Below are positions 46,199 through 55,323 of a DNA stretch of 64,000 nucleotides, piece after piece (positions within the stretch are counted from its first letter, which is position 1; every line of letters begins with the position of its first letter). The DNA comes from Mangrovimonas xylaniphaga (GTDB lineage: Bacteria; Bacteroidota; Bacteroidia; Flavobacteriales; Flavobacteriaceae). The notes beneath the pieces were generated by a model, which saw only the letters and a program-made list of their open reading frames with translations, did no database searches and was not told where the DNA came from. Made by a program: the position numbers and the translations under genes. The stretch covers positions 1 to 64,000 of the forward strand of contig NZ_LBIP01000013.1 of assembly GCF_001280435.1 (NCBI RefSeq), written 5' to 3'.

Positions 46199-47266
46199 AT
46201 GAAAAACCGCTTCTTTCTATTCATCTTTCTTTTGTGCATTACCCCTAATTGGGCCCAACAGGACACCTCTTCTGAAACTAAAGATTCCATCGTTCAAAAA
46301 CCTCACGAGTTTACGGTAATGCCATATGTAAGTTACAACAGGAACCTAGAATTTATGTTTGGGGTCACCCCGATGTACATGTTCCGAATGAACAGAAATG
46401 ATTTAAAATCCCCCAGATCCATGGTAGGTCTGGCCGGTGTGTATACCACCAATAAGTCCTACTTTATTGCGGTTTTCTCCCAAATGTACTTTAAAGAAGA
46501 TTCTTGGAGGTTACAAGTTTTTGGCGTTACTGGTGACCACCTCTCCCAATTCTATGCCGGTGATATTGACGAACCTGGGTTTTATGATTATGCCACTAAT
46601 ACAACTATCATAAATGTAGGAATTAAAAGGAAAATTGTGGAGCATTTATACGGTGGGCTTGCCTATACTTACTCTCATTACGAAACAGATTTTTACAATT
46701 TACAGCCCGCAACCACCACCACTTCGCAAGGCCTTGAAATTAACTTTATGATAGACAAGAGAAGTAACATTTACTATCCTATGAACGGTTACCAAACCAA
46801 ACTCCGCTTGAAAATGTACCCTTTATGGATGGGCAATGATGAAAGGGCCAACCGTATTTTAACTTCTCACAACCACTACTTCCCATTTAGAAAAGATAAA
46901 GATGTGTTGGCTGCCCGTTATTCGGGACAATTTGGTCTTGGCAGCATTCCTTTTGAACAACAGGTTACCGTTGGGGGAAAAGATATCAGAGGATATTCCG
47001 AAGGGAAATATCGCGGTGATGGCTTGATTGCCATACAGAGTGAATACAGATGGAATTTCCACAGAAAAATGGGCTTTGTTGGCTTTGCCGGCCTAGCCAC
47101 CATTTATGGATCTGACACCTCTAGTTTTGATTGGAAAATGTATCCAGGGGCTGGTGTGGGGTATCGCTACCAAGCCTTTAAATCCATGAAATTTAATGTG
47201 GGGCTGGATGCCGCTGTAGGGAAAGACGATTGGGGAATCTATTTCAGAATTGGTGAAGCATTTTAA
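46199..47266 (+). CDS. BamA/TamA-like outer-membrane beta-barrel protein
   Basis: A 355-aa exported barrel protein (signal peptide about 1-20, ending NWAQ). It has the Omp85/surface-antigen barrel but no POTRA domains. The lid-lock-like motif VTVGGKDIRGYSEGKYRGDG is followed by LIAIQSEYRWNFHRKMGFVG and MYPGAGVGYRYQAF, ending in WGIYFRIGEAF with a terminal aromatic. Members of this short type are widespread in Bacteroidota and may be attached to patatin-like or phosphatase genes; no such partner is next door. Function unknown. Confidence 0.85.
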   Translation: MKNRFFLFIFLLCITPNWAQQDTSSETKDSIVQKPHEFTVMPYVSYNRNLEFMFGVTPMYMFRMNRNDLKSPRSMVGLAGVYTTNKSYFIAVFSQMYFKEDSWRLQVFGVTGDHLSQFYAGDIDEPGFYDYATNTTIINVGIKRKIVEHLYGGLAYTYSHYETDFYNLQPATTTTSQGLEINFMIDKRSNIYYPMNGYQTKLRLKMYPLWMGNDERANRILTSHNHYFPFRKDKDVLAARYSGQFGLGSIPFEQQVTVGGKDIRGYSEGKYRGDGLIAIQSEYRWNFHRKMGFVGFAGLATIYGSDTSSFDWKMYPGAGVGYRYQAFKSMKFNVGLDAAVGKDDWGIYFRIGEAF

Positions 47267-47374
47267 CAATTTTCCCGCTCTTAAATTACTTGATAGCGTT
47301 TTTTGTTACAATTAAAAACAATACCTTTAAGGAAACCTTTTACTAGGTTACGCCTAAACGAATACAACACATTA

Positions 47375-48073
47375 ATGCTTACCAAAACAGAAAAGTCCTT
47401 TAGCCTCATCTACTTCATTATTGTCCTAGCCGAATTGGTTTTTGGAAATTCTGAACGCCTACATGCATTGCACTATGTAAGCAAACCCGCTATCTTAACC
47501 ACTTTGATCATCTTTTTTGTGACGCGAAGCAATCATCTCAACAAAACGTTGCGATTAATGACTTTGTTCGCCCTTTTGTTTTCACTTTTGGGAGATATAG
47601 AACTTATGTATGCCCAACGCGACGAACTTTACTTCATCTTTGGTTTAGTGGCCTTTTTAGCGTCCCACGTGATGTACACATTCGTGTTTTTAAAAAACAG
47701 AGATCCCGAAAAAAAACCATTTCCCTTCATTGCAATTCTACTCCTCTTTGCAGTTGGATTGTTATTTACTATTTATGAAGGATTAGGAAATTTAACCGTG
47801 GCTGTTATTACATACATGCTGGTCATTCTAACCATGGTTACAACAGCTTACCTAAGAAAGGAAACAGGGACGCGCAATAGCTATTATTTAATATTTTCTG
47901 GCGCACTGCTATTCATGCTTTCGGATAGTATTTTGGCCATCGACAAGTTTCACGAGCCCCTACCCTTTTCCCACATTAGCATTATGTTCACCTATGCTCT
48001 GGCTCAGTATTGCATCGTGTTGGGACTTTTAAAATCAAGGGACAAAATTGAAATTCTTCAAAAAACAACCTAA
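47375..48073 (+). CDS. lysoplasmalogenase-like membrane protein (YhhN family)
   Basis: A 232-aa protein with about eight hydrophobic helices that matches the YhhN/TMEM86 family, whose animal members cleave the vinyl-ether bond of lysoplasmalogen. Typical segments are SLLGDIELMY (acidic active-site candidate), FGLVAFLASHVMYTFVFLKN and LLFMLSDSILAIDKF. The frame opens at 47303, but the first 24 codons are charged and unrelated, so the ATG at 47375 (MLTKTEKSFSLIYFII) is chosen. Bacterial members are poorly studied. Confidence 0.82.
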   Translation: MLTKTEKSFSLIYFIIVLAELVFGNSERLHALHYVSKPAILTTLIIFFVTRSNHLNKTLRLMTLFALLFSLLGDIELMYAQRDELYFIFGLVAFLASHVMYTFVFLKNRDPEKKPFPFIAILLLFAVGLLFTIYEGLGNLTVAVITYMLVILTMVTTAYLRKETGTRNSYYLIFSGALLFMLSDSILAIDKFHEPLPFSHISIMFTYALAQYCIVLGLLKSRDKIEILQKTT

Positions 48074-48155
48074 CTTTTAATTCGTTAGTTTTCAGAAGCA
48101 AAAACAACACCTATGTTAAAAATTTGAAAATTTACACCATAAAACGCTCCTAAAG

Positions 48156-48180
48156 TGTAACATCTTCTCTGCAACCTCTA
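48156..48180 (+). promoter_or_regulatory. possible ECF-sigma autopromoter
   Basis: TGTAACAT (48156-48163) and CTCTA (48176-48180) are separated by 12 nt. Bacteroidota ECF promoters that I recall have a TGTAACA-like -35 and a CGTCTA-like -10. The match to the -10 is imperfect. Confidence 0.3.
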
Positions 48181-48206
48181 CAAATAGTCAGCTAACAACT
48201 AAAAAT

Positions 48207-48701
48207 TTGGATAAAGAACTAGAACATAGTTTTGTAAAATTACTTGAAGAGCACCAAAACATTGTGCACAAGGTGTGTAGGCTATATACCAACAACCAAG
48301 ATGCCCACAATGATTTGTTTCAGGAAATTACCATACAGCTATGGAAAGCCTATCCAAAATTTAGGGGAGATGCTAAGTTTAGTACTTGGATGTACCGAGT
48401 AGGCTTAAATACAGCCATTACCCTATACCGGAAGTCTAAACGCAGAATTGACACTCAGGAGTTTGACGCTGTACAGTTCAAAATAAAATCGGAGGAGTAT
48501 GACGACACCGAAGAACAACAACTTAAACTCTTGTACAATGCCGTTTACCAGTTGAATGACATTGAGAAGGCCTTGGTATTTTTATTCCTTGAGGACAAAA
48601 ACTATAAAGAAATCAGTGAGACCTTAGGGATATCGGAAGTGAATGCTCGAGTGAAAATGAACCGCGTGAAAACAAAATTAAAAACCATCTTAAATCCGTA
48701 A
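48207..48701 (+). CDS. ECF-type RNA polymerase sigma factor, TTG start
   Basis: A 164-aa sigma-70 family factor of the extracytoplasmic-function group. Region 2 (about 15-85): NIVHKVCRLYTNNQDAHNDL, FQEITIQLWKAYPKFRGDAK, FSTWMYRVGLNTAI. Region 4 (about 105-160): LNDIEKALVFLFLEDKNYKE, ISETLGISEVNARVKMNRVK. No ATG is present upstream in the frame. The TTG at 48207 (MDKELEHS) is the most likely start and gives the normal length. The next gene follows after 3 nt and probably encodes its membrane partner. Confidence 0.9.
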   Translation: MDKELEHSFVKLLEEHQNIVHKVCRLYTNNQDAHNDLFQEITIQLWKAYPKFRGDAKFSTWMYRVGLNTAITLYRKSKRRIDTQEFDAVQFKIKSEEYDDTEEQQLKLLYNAVYQLNDIEKALVFLFLEDKNYKEISETLGISEVNARVKMNRVKTKLKTILNP

Positions 48702-48704
48702 CAA

Positions 48705-49346
48705 ATGGATGAATTAGAACTATTAAAGAAAGATTGGAATAAACGTGGGGACAGTTACCCCAAGTTGTCCTACAACGATATTTACAAGATGATCCTTAAA
48801 AAATCCTCTTCCATCGTTAAATGGATCTTTATTCTAAGCATGCTGGAATTTGTGTTCTGGCTAGGTATTTCATTTTTGCTTAAAGACTCCAAAAACCTCA
48901 AATCCTTCGACCGATTGGATGGTAGCTACCTCCTAATTCCTTTAACTGTCATTGGGTATGTGGTGTTGGCTTACTTCTTCTTTCTGTTCTACAGAAACTA
49001 CCGAAAAATATCGGTTACGGACAGTGCCAAACAACTCATGGAAAACATTCTAAAGACTAGAAGAACCGTGAAGCAATACGTAGCTTTTAACTTGTTTTAC
49101 ATGGTGTTTTCAAGCTTGGCAGTGCTGTTTATTGAATTTGACCAAAACCAAGATTTGATTGCTAAGGTACAGGAAGCCTCTGCCAATGGTCATCTTTTAA
49201 TGTTCTATGCCAAAGTTATCTTAACCTTTACTGTAGTGTTTGGTTTGGTAATCTTGATTCTTTTAGGCTTCTATTGGCTAGTCTATGGGATTTTACTCAA
49301 AAAACTTAACAGAAACTACCACGAACTCAAAAAATTGGAAATCTAG
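48705..49346 (+). CDS. four-helix membrane protein, probable partner of the ECF sigma factor
   Basis: A 213-aa protein with a cytoplasmic N-terminal segment of about 40 residues (MDELELLKKDWNKRGDSYPK) and four membrane helices (about 38-60, 75-95, 122-142, 165-195), ending in a charged tail. It lies 3 nt after the sigma gene and is probably translated with it. A membrane protein whose cytoplasmic N-terminus follows an ECF gene is the usual arrangement of anti-sigma factors, although there is no zinc motif (HxxxCxxC) and the family is not one I can name. Anti-sigma function is inference. Confidence 0.7.
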   Translation: MDELELLKKDWNKRGDSYPKLSYNDIYKMILKKSSSIVKWIFILSMLEFVFWLGISFLLKDSKNLKSFDRLDGSYLLIPLTVIGYVVLAYFFFLFYRNYRKISVTDSAKQLMENILKTRRTVKQYVAFNLFYMVFSSLAVLFIEFDQNQDLIAKVQEASANGHLLMFYAKVILTFTVVFGLVILILLGFYWLVYGILLKKLNRNYHELKKLEI

Positions 49347-49361
49347 AAACCTATGAGTGTT

Positions 49362-50159
49362 TTACCACTCACGCTGTTTGTTGAGCTCTTCCAGTTCCAT
49401 AAGTTCTTTTTGGGAAATCACCTTTAAAAAGGAAGGGTGTTGCTCTATGGCATATTCAATTTTCTCAACAATGTCTGCAACAGAATCATTGTCGTAATCA
49501 ATTTCTAAAGGCTGTTTAATTTCAAAAGATTGCAGTACGTTTTTCTTCTTTACTCGAAGTCCCTTTTTGTCGAAGGAACGTCTAAACCCGTCAATCACAA
49601 TAGGCACAACCACTGGTCTGTACTTTTTAATGATGTGAGCCGTTCCTTTTCTAATAGGTTTAAAAGGCGTGGTGGTTCCTTGTGGGAAGGTAATTACCCA
49701 ACCATCATCCAAGGCTTTTCCTATATTGGAAATATCGCTCATTTTCACTTGACGGTTTACATCCTTCCCTTCGGCTCTCCAAGTACGCTCAATACTCACA
49801 GATCCTACGTAGGCCAAAATCTTGGGCAATAAACCATCTTTCATGGTCTCTTTCGCCGCAACGTAGTACAAGTTTAATTTTGGATGCCACAAGTACCCCA
49901 CATTTTTGATGGAATCTATTCGTCCACTTAAACTGGCGTTGAACACATGGAACATAGCCACGACATCGGCAAAATAGGTTTGATGGTTGGAAATGAAAAG
50001 GACATTTTTGTCAGGAAGATTCTTGATAACTTCAGAGCCTTCAATCTGAAGTTCGTTAAAACCTCTAAAACGTCTGTGGGTAATAACACCCAACACACGG
50101 ATTAACCATTTCTTTATAAACAATATATGTCCAAAAGGATTTTTCTTAAACAATCCCAT
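49362..50159 (-). CDS. PlsC-type acyltransferase with atypical motifs
   Basis: A 265-aa lysophosphatidate-acyltransferase-like protein. These enzymes acylate lysophosphatidic acid in membrane lipid synthesis. The core shows ISNHQTYFADVVAMFHVF, a charged SGRIDSIKNVGYLWHPKLNL region, and WVITFPQGTTTPFKPIRKGT. The catalytic H59 and D65 are separated by five residues instead of the usual four (HX4D), and the FPEGT motif reads FPQGT. So it is a divergent member. It may be a paralog with another substrate. Single gene upstream of the Nudix gene's 3' end, with TACTTTTG at 50190-50183 as a likely -7 box. Confidence 0.8.
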   Translation of the reverse strand: MGLFKKNPFGHILFIKKWLIRVLGVITHRRFRGFNELQIEGSEVIKNLPDKNVLFISNHQTYFADVVAMFHVFNASLSGRIDSIKNVGYLWHPKLNLYYVAAKETMKDGLLPKILAYVGSVSIERTWRAEGKDVNRQVKMSDISNIGKALDDGWVITFPQGTTTPFKPIRKGTAHIIKKYRPVVVPIVIDGFRRSFDKKGLRVKKKNVLQSFEIKQPLEIDYDNDSVADIVEKIEYAIEQHPSFLKVISQKELMELEELNKQREW

Positions 50160-50204
50160 ACCCTTTAATTTTTACGAAGCTACAAAAGTAACAATTCTAT
50201 AATT

Positions 50205-50846
50205 TTAAGTCGCCTGTTTTAACAAGTCTTTTAACTCACTAAGCATCATAGCGGTAGCCCCCCAAACAATGTGATTATTCAATTTAAACGCCGGAACTTC
50301 AACATTCTTTTTGTAAGAAGTATTCACAAAAGCACTGGTTAAACTGCCTTCATCAACAAAGTGTCCAAAGGGAACTTCAATTAGGTCTTCTACTTCATCT
50401 TCCTGCTTGATAAAACTTGGGGTTTTGTTGGTAACCCCCAAAAATGGGTATACGGTAAAGTTACTGGGCGGAATATATAAGCGGGTCAAGGGTTTTACAA
50501 TATCAATGTCTGTCATGGGCACCCCTATTTCTTCATGGGTTTCCCTTAAGGCCGTTTCTTCTAGATTTTGATCCTTGTGTTCATAGCGGCCACCAGGAAA
50601 TCCAACTTGGGCAGAGTGCACTCCTTTGTAGGTTTTCCGGAGAATCAACACCAATTTGGTGTATAATTTTTCATCGGGGTAAAACAAGGCCATAACCCCC
50701 GCGTTTTTGGAATGTCTTATGGCCTGCTCCTGCTCTTTCATCAATTCCAAACGAAAAGGCGGAGACATTTTAATCTGCGAGGCTTCTCCTGGAAGTGGCA
50801 GATTTTTTATTTTTGAAACCAATTTAGTGAATGCATCAAATTCCAT
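50205..50846 (-). CDS. CoA-pyrophosphatase-type Nudix hydrolase
   Basis: A 213-aa Nudix protein. The Nudix box reads GGRYEHKDQNLEETALRETH followed by EEIGV, with the catalytic glutamates in RETHEEIG. The upstream block LVLILRKTYKGVHSAQVGFP corresponds to the CoA-binding UPF0035 motif that distinguishes CoA diphosphatases (NudL/YeaB type). It would split CoA or oxidised CoA into phosphopantetheine and 3',5'-ADP. It ends 46 nt before the PlsC-like gene on the same strand. Confidence 0.88.
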   Translation of the reverse strand: MEFDAFTKLVSKIKNLPLPGEASQIKMSPPFRLELMKEQEQAIRHSKNAGVMALFYPDEKLYTKLVLILRKTYKGVHSAQVGFPGGRYEHKDQNLEETALRETHEEIGVPMTDIDIVKPLTRLYIPPSNFTVYPFLGVTNKTPSFIKQEDEVEDLIEVPFGHFVDEGSLTSAFVNTSYKKNVEVPAFKLNNHIVWGATAMMLSELKDLLKQAT

Positions 50847-50905
50847 AACCCCATTTTTAATTGCCCAATCACTCAGGAAATTAACAAATCCCTAAATAGA
50901 TACAG

Positions 50906-51640
50906 ATGTCCAACATTATTAAGACTCTAAAAACACCCTTTCTTTTATTTCTCACCTTTTGTGTTCTAACAAACTGTGAAGGTACGCAATCCAAGAAAAA
51001 AAACACAACTTCCAAGGTAGATTCCACTACCGTACCCCAGATACAACCTAAAGAAAAGGACACTATTACTACGCCAAAACGAAAATTCCCACGACTTACA
51101 GATGACACCGTGATGGAATTCTTTTTGGAGTACGAAAAACACAACAAGGAAAACAAAGTGCGTATCACAACCGACTTTGGTGAAATTGATATTTTACTGT
51201 TTGACGAAACAAAATTTCACCGTGCCAATTTTATATACCTCACCAAGCAGCATTATTTCGATAATACCCAATTTTATAGAGTGGTTAACAATTTCATCAT
51301 TCAAGGTGGTAGTTCCGATGATTACGAAATCACAAAAAAGAGAAGTAAAATTGGCAAATACCTATTACCACCAGACACTAAAAAAGGTTTTAAACATGAT
51401 CGTGGCATTGTAAGCATGCCTAGCAGCGAAATTGAAAACGCCTATAAATTAGCTTCCCCTTATGAATTTTTCATTGTCCAAAAACAAGGTGGTGCTCACC
51501 ATTTAGATGGCGCCTACACAGCCTTTGGGAAAGTCATAAAAGGCATGGACGTGGTAGATAAAATTGCGGCCCAAAAAACAGACAAGGCAGAATGGCCTCT
51601 TCACAATATCTATATAAGAAAAGTAGAAATTATTGATTAA
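50906..51640 (+). CDS. cyclophilin-type peptidyl-prolyl isomerase, lipoprotein
   Basis: A 244-aa periplasmic or outer-membrane protein with a signal peptide and lipobox VLTNC (Cys25). Residues about 85-240 form a cyclophilin domain: TDFGEIDILLFDETKFHRAN, FYRVVNNFIIQGGSSDD with the catalytic Arg, RGIVSMPSS, and HHLDGAYTAFGKVIKGMDVV. It speeds cis/trans isomerisation of proline bonds in exported proteins. The start lies 60 bp from the divergent Nudix gene. A linker rich in Lys/Thr separates anchor and domain. Confidence 0.92.
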   Translation: MSNIIKTLKTPFLLFLTFCVLTNCEGTQSKKKNTTSKVDSTTVPQIQPKEKDTITTPKRKFPRLTDDTVMEFFLEYEKHNKENKVRITTDFGEIDILLFDETKFHRANFIYLTKQHYFDNTQFYRVVNNFIIQGGSSDDYEITKKRSKIGKYLLPPDTKKGFKHDRGIVSMPSSEIENAYKLASPYEFFIVQKQGGAHHLDGAYTAFGKVIKGMDVVDKIAAQKTDKAEWPLHNIYIRKVEIID

Positions 51641-51734
51641 AATCTTACTACAAACTAAGGTTTTAACGAAAAATTCACGCAAAATTCAACCGAGATTTAA
51701 TACCTTCGAGGCCGTTAATAAAAACTAATTCTAA

Positions 51735-53897
51735 ATGAAACAAAAAAATATCGCTAAACACATCCAAGCCTTTGGATTATGTGCTTTAGTTGCATTTACT
51801 TCATGCAAAGATGTCCCTAACCAAACAGAAGACATTGCTATGGCAGACAATACCGAAAACATTTTACTACAAGAATGGACAGGACCTTACGGAGGTGTTC
51901 CTGCTTTTGATAAAATGAAGGTAACCGATATCAAACAAGCCATGGAAACGGCTATGGAATCGCACCTTCAAGAAATTGAGAAAATTGCCAACAATCCAGA
52001 ACCGGCTACCTTTGAAAATACCATTGTAGCCATGGAAAGTTCAGGAAAAACCTTGGATCGCGTGTATGCCTATTACGGCATTATGAGCAGTAACGTATCA
52101 ACTCCAGAGTTTAGAACCATTCAAGCTGAATTGGCGCCTAAATTATCTGAGTACGGCTCTAAGATTTCACAAAACGAAAAGTTGTTCCAACGTATCAAAA
52201 CAGTTTACGATGCATCTCAAACCACGCCTTTGGAAGCAGATCAACAACGTGTAGTTGACTTGACTTATAAAAGTTTTGAAATGAACGGAGCGAATCTTGA
52301 TGCTGAGAAAAAAGCCCGTTATGCTGAAATCGATAAAGAATTATCAAGTCTTTACAACAAGTTTTCAGATAACTTGTTACACGACGAAGAAAACTATGTA
52401 ACCTACCTTAACAAAGAGCAATTAGGAGGGCTTTCGGAAGGATTTATCAAATCTGCAGCTAAAATTGCTGCCGATAAAGGTCACGAAGGTGAATATGCTA
52501 TTACTAACACCCGTTCTTCAATGGATCCGTTCCTTACCTATTCTACCGAGCGCGAATTGCGCAAGCAGGTTTGGACCAACTACTACGCTAGAGGAGACAA
52601 CGGCGATGAGTATGACAACAACGCTTTGATTGCCCAAATCTTGAAACTACGTAAAGAGCGTGTTGGATTAATGGGTTACGACAACTATGCGCAATGGCGT
52701 TTACAAGACCGTATGGCTAAAAATCCTGAAAATGCAATGGATTTAATGATGGCTGTTTGGCCAGCGGCTATTGGTAGAGTTGCAGAGGAAGTTGCAGACA
52801 TGCAGGCTATTGCCGATGCTAATGGAGATAACATTACAATCGAGCCTTGGGATTACAGATACTACGCAGAAAAAGTGCGTCAGAAGAAATATGATTTAGA
52901 CAGTGATGAAGTAAAACAATACTTGCAATTGGATAAATTAACTCAAGCATTATTCTATGTTGCGGGAGAATTGTTCAACTATGAATTTACACCTGTTAAA
53001 GAAGGAAGCGTACCTGTATTCCACGAAGATGTAAAAGTTTGGGAAGTAACCGATAAAGATTCAGGAAAATTGGTAGGACTTTGGTATTTGGATCCTTATG
53101 CCCGTGAAGGAAAACGTTCTGGTGCTTGGGCTACTACCTATAGAAGCTACACGTCTTTTGAAGGAGAGAAAACCGTATTAGCTTCTAACAACTCTAACTT
53201 TGTAAAACCTGCTCCAGGTGAAGCTGTATTGGTATCTTGGGATGACGCTAACACGTTCTTCCACGAATTTGGTCACGCACTACACTTCTACTCTGCTAAT
53301 GTAAAATACCCTACTTTAAACAGTGGTGTTAGAGATTATACTGAATTCCAATCACAATTATTAGAGCGTTGGTTATCGACGGACAAAGTAATCAACCAGT
53401 TTTTGGTGCACTATAAAACAGGTGAGCCTATTCCTGCTGAATTGGTAGCTAAAATCAAAAAAGCTGCTACCTTCAACCAAGGATTTGCAACTACAGAATA
53501 TTTGGCATCTGCGTTAATAGACATGAAATTGCACTTGGCAGATCCAACAAACATCGATATCGACAAATTTGAGCGTGAAACTTTAGCAGAATTGAACATG
53601 CCTAAGGAATTGCCAATGCGTCACAGAACACCACAATTTGGTCACGTATTCTCTGGTGAAGGCTATGCCACTGCATACTACGGATATATGTGGGCCGATG
53701 TATTGACAAGTGATGCTTCTGAAGCCTTTGCTGAAGCTCCAGGAGGATTCTACGATAAAGACGTTGCCGCTAAATTGGTAAAATACTTATTCGCTCCAAG
53801 AAACGCCATGGACCCAGCTGAAGCTTATCGCTTATTTAGAGGTCGTGATGCTAAAATTGAAGCATTGATGAGAGACCGTGGGTTTCCAGTTCAATAA
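51735..53897 (+). CDS. M3-family zinc metallopeptidase, lipoprotein (paralog 2)
   Basis: A 720-aa dipeptidyl-carboxypeptidase/oligopeptidase F-like enzyme with a lipoprotein signal (LVAFTSC, Cys25), so periplasmic and membrane-anchored. The zinc motif TFFHEFGHALHFY begins near residue 507, with the third ligand in DYTEFQSQLLERW. The C-terminal FGHVFSGEGYATAYYGYMWA and LFRGRDAKIEALMRDRGF are typical of bacterial Dcp. It shares the family with 34324-36387 but aligns poorly outside the motifs, so the two are old paralogs. The promoter is not clear. A strong terminator follows. Confidence 0.94.
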   Translation: MKQKNIAKHIQAFGLCALVAFTSCKDVPNQTEDIAMADNTENILLQEWTGPYGGVPAFDKMKVTDIKQAMETAMESHLQEIEKIANNPEPATFENTIVAMESSGKTLDRVYAYYGIMSSNVSTPEFRTIQAELAPKLSEYGSKISQNEKLFQRIKTVYDASQTTPLEADQQRVVDLTYKSFEMNGANLDAEKKARYAEIDKELSSLYNKFSDNLLHDEENYVTYLNKEQLGGLSEGFIKSAAKIAADKGHEGEYAITNTRSSMDPFLTYSTERELRKQVWTNYYARGDNGDEYDNNALIAQILKLRKERVGLMGYDNYAQWRLQDRMAKNPENAMDLMMAVWPAAIGRVAEEVADMQAIADANGDNITIEPWDYRYYAEKVRQKKYDLDSDEVKQYLQLDKLTQALFYVAGELFNYEFTPVKEGSVPVFHEDVKVWEVTDKDSGKLVGLWYLDPYAREGKRSGAWATTYRSYTSFEGEKTVLASNNSNFVKPAPGEAVLVSWDDANTFFHEFGHALHFYSANVKYPTLNSGVRDYTEFQSQLLERWLSTDKVINQFLVHYKTGEPIPAELVAKIKKAATFNQGFATTEYLASALIDMKLHLADPTNIDIDKFERETLAELNMPKELPMRHRTPQFGHVFSGEGYATAYYGYMWADVLTSDASEAFAEAPGGFYDKDVAAKLVKYLFAPRNAMDPAEAYRLFRGRDAKIEALMRDRGFPVQ

Positions 53898-53921
53898 GTA
53901 AAAACTTCATTATAGAAAAAG

Positions 53922-53953
53922 AAAACCACGCTAGAAGCGTGGTTTTTTTTTTA
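53922..53953. terminator. bidirectional terminator between M3 peptidase and TRIC genes
   Basis: AAAACCACGCT and AGCGTGGTTTT form a perfect stem around AGA, followed by a run of ten T. Confidence 0.88.
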
Positions 53954-53969
53954 TGTTAATAATTGATGT

Positions 53970-54575
53970 TTATTCTCTATATAAACTAGGCAAACTAATC
54001 TTAAACTTAACAGCCAAAAGCCTGATGACAATGACTACTAGGGCCGCAAAAACAAAAACAATATTCTCTGCAATAGGCAGTTCCCTTAACACAAAATAGG
54101 TGCTTCCTCCCAAAATACAGGCCGTGGCATAGATTTCCTTTCTAAAGATGACAGGAATCTCATTACACAGAATATCACGAATCACCCCTCCAAAACAGGC
54201 AGTCATTGTTCCTAAAGCAATACATATTAAAGGATGAAGAGAAGCTACCAATCCTTTTTCTATACCAACAACCGTGTAAAGACCAATCCCAATAGTATCG
54301 AACAACAGCAAAGAAGTTCTTAGGTAGTTGAGTTTACTTTTGAACAAGACAGCAAATAAAGTGGCTCCAAAAATAACATAGACATAGGTCATATTGGTCA
54401 TCCAAGCAACCGGTGTTTGTCCAATCAACACATCCCGAAGGGTGCCTCCTCCTACCGCCGTTACAAAGGCAATGATAAAAACCCCAAAAGGATCCATCTT
54501 TTTGCTCAGCGCCACCAAAACTCCCGAAATGGCAAAAGCAATGGTTCCTAGTATATCAATGATTTGAAAAAACAT
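53970..54575 (-). CDS. TRIC-family cation channel protein (UPF0126)
   Basis: A 201-aa membrane protein with seven helices. Two copies of the signature occur: TAVGGGTLRDVLIGQTPVAW and ACFGGVIRDILCNEIPVIFR, the glycine hinges of the trimeric intracellular cation channel fold. Prokaryotic TRICs conduct monovalent cations and possibly act as ion or amino acid channels. Its ATG overlaps the stop of the RDD gene by 1 nt (TAATG), so the two are translationally coupled. Confidence 0.9.
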   Translation of the reverse strand: MFFQIIDILGTIAFAISGVLVALSKKMDPFGVFIIAFVTAVGGGTLRDVLIGQTPVAWMTNMTYVYVIFGATLFAVLFKSKLNYLRTSLLLFDTIGIGLYTVVGIEKGLVASLHPLICIALGTMTACFGGVIRDILCNEIPVIFRKEIYATACILGGSTYFVLRELPIAENIVFVFAALVVIVIRLLAVKFKISLPSLYRE

Positions 54576-55291
54576 TACATCTGTTGTGTGTAGTAATTGT
54601 AGTCCTTAATCACAGTATCCACAAAATCTATTGGCTTTTCTTTGGGCTCAATGCCAATTACTTTAACAATTTGGTCATGTAACATCACAATAACATTGTG
54701 CTGTCCATTTCTCTTAGCATCTTGATATAAGCCTTTTATGGTTTGCATATCACTATCCTTAAACAAGGTTACCTGAGTATATGTAGGCACATAATCAGTA
54801 GGCAAATCCTTTAGAATCATATCATTTACAGAAACCAGATCCTTTTCACTAATTACTGTAGTTCCCGCCGCCATATCACCTAAACGCTGCCCATTTCCTT
54901 TGAATAAAATGGTCAATATCGCCACACCTCCACTTGAAAGACTTACATCAATAATCCTTAAAATCCACCTCACAAAATAATTGGCAAAAGTTGGCTTAGA
55001 ACCATCCAATTTTACCACTCTAATTTTTAATGCAGACTTTCCAATGGTTTGCCCATTCCAAAAAGCTTCCAACAATAAATAATACAAAAAAGCAGGGAGC
55101 GTAATCAACAAATACAAGGCCCATTGATCTCCCATACCCAAATCCAAAGCCCCCAAAAGCATGAACGACAATATTATATAACACCCTACAACCAAAGAGT
55201 CCAACAAATATGCCAATATCCTATCTCCAATACCAGCAACATTTTGATGGATGCCTACATTTTGCGCAGTTTCTATTTGAAATTTTTCCAT
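54575..55291 (-). CDS. RDD-family membrane protein
   Basis: A 238-aa protein with an N-terminal RDD domain: the 'RDD' motif itself appears as GDRILAYLLDSLVVG, and the second half contains GQTIGKSALKIRVVKLDGSK and ILFKGNGQRLGDMAAGTTVI. Four helices lie in residues 20-150, followed by a 90-residue cytoplasmic C-terminus (VPTYTQVTLFKDSDMQTIKG). RDD proteins accompany MoxR/DUF58 clusters and some have been implicated in sodium/proton transport. It diverges from the SpoIIM gene across only 32 bp. Confidence 0.88.
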   Translation of the reverse strand: MEKFQIETAQNVGIHQNVAGIGDRILAYLLDSLVVGCYIILSFMLLGALDLGMGDQWALYLLITLPAFLYYLLLEAFWNGQTIGKSALKIRVVKLDGSKPTFANYFVRWILRIIDVSLSSGGVAILTILFKGNGQRLGDMAAGTTVISEKDLVSVNDMILKDLPTDYVPTYTQVTLFKDSDMQTIKGLYQDAKRNGQHNVIVMLHDQIVKVIGIEPKEKPIDFVDTVIKDYNYYTQQM

Positions 55292-55323
55292 ATTTTCTTT
55301 TCTTTGAAAGCAAATAGCTACTT

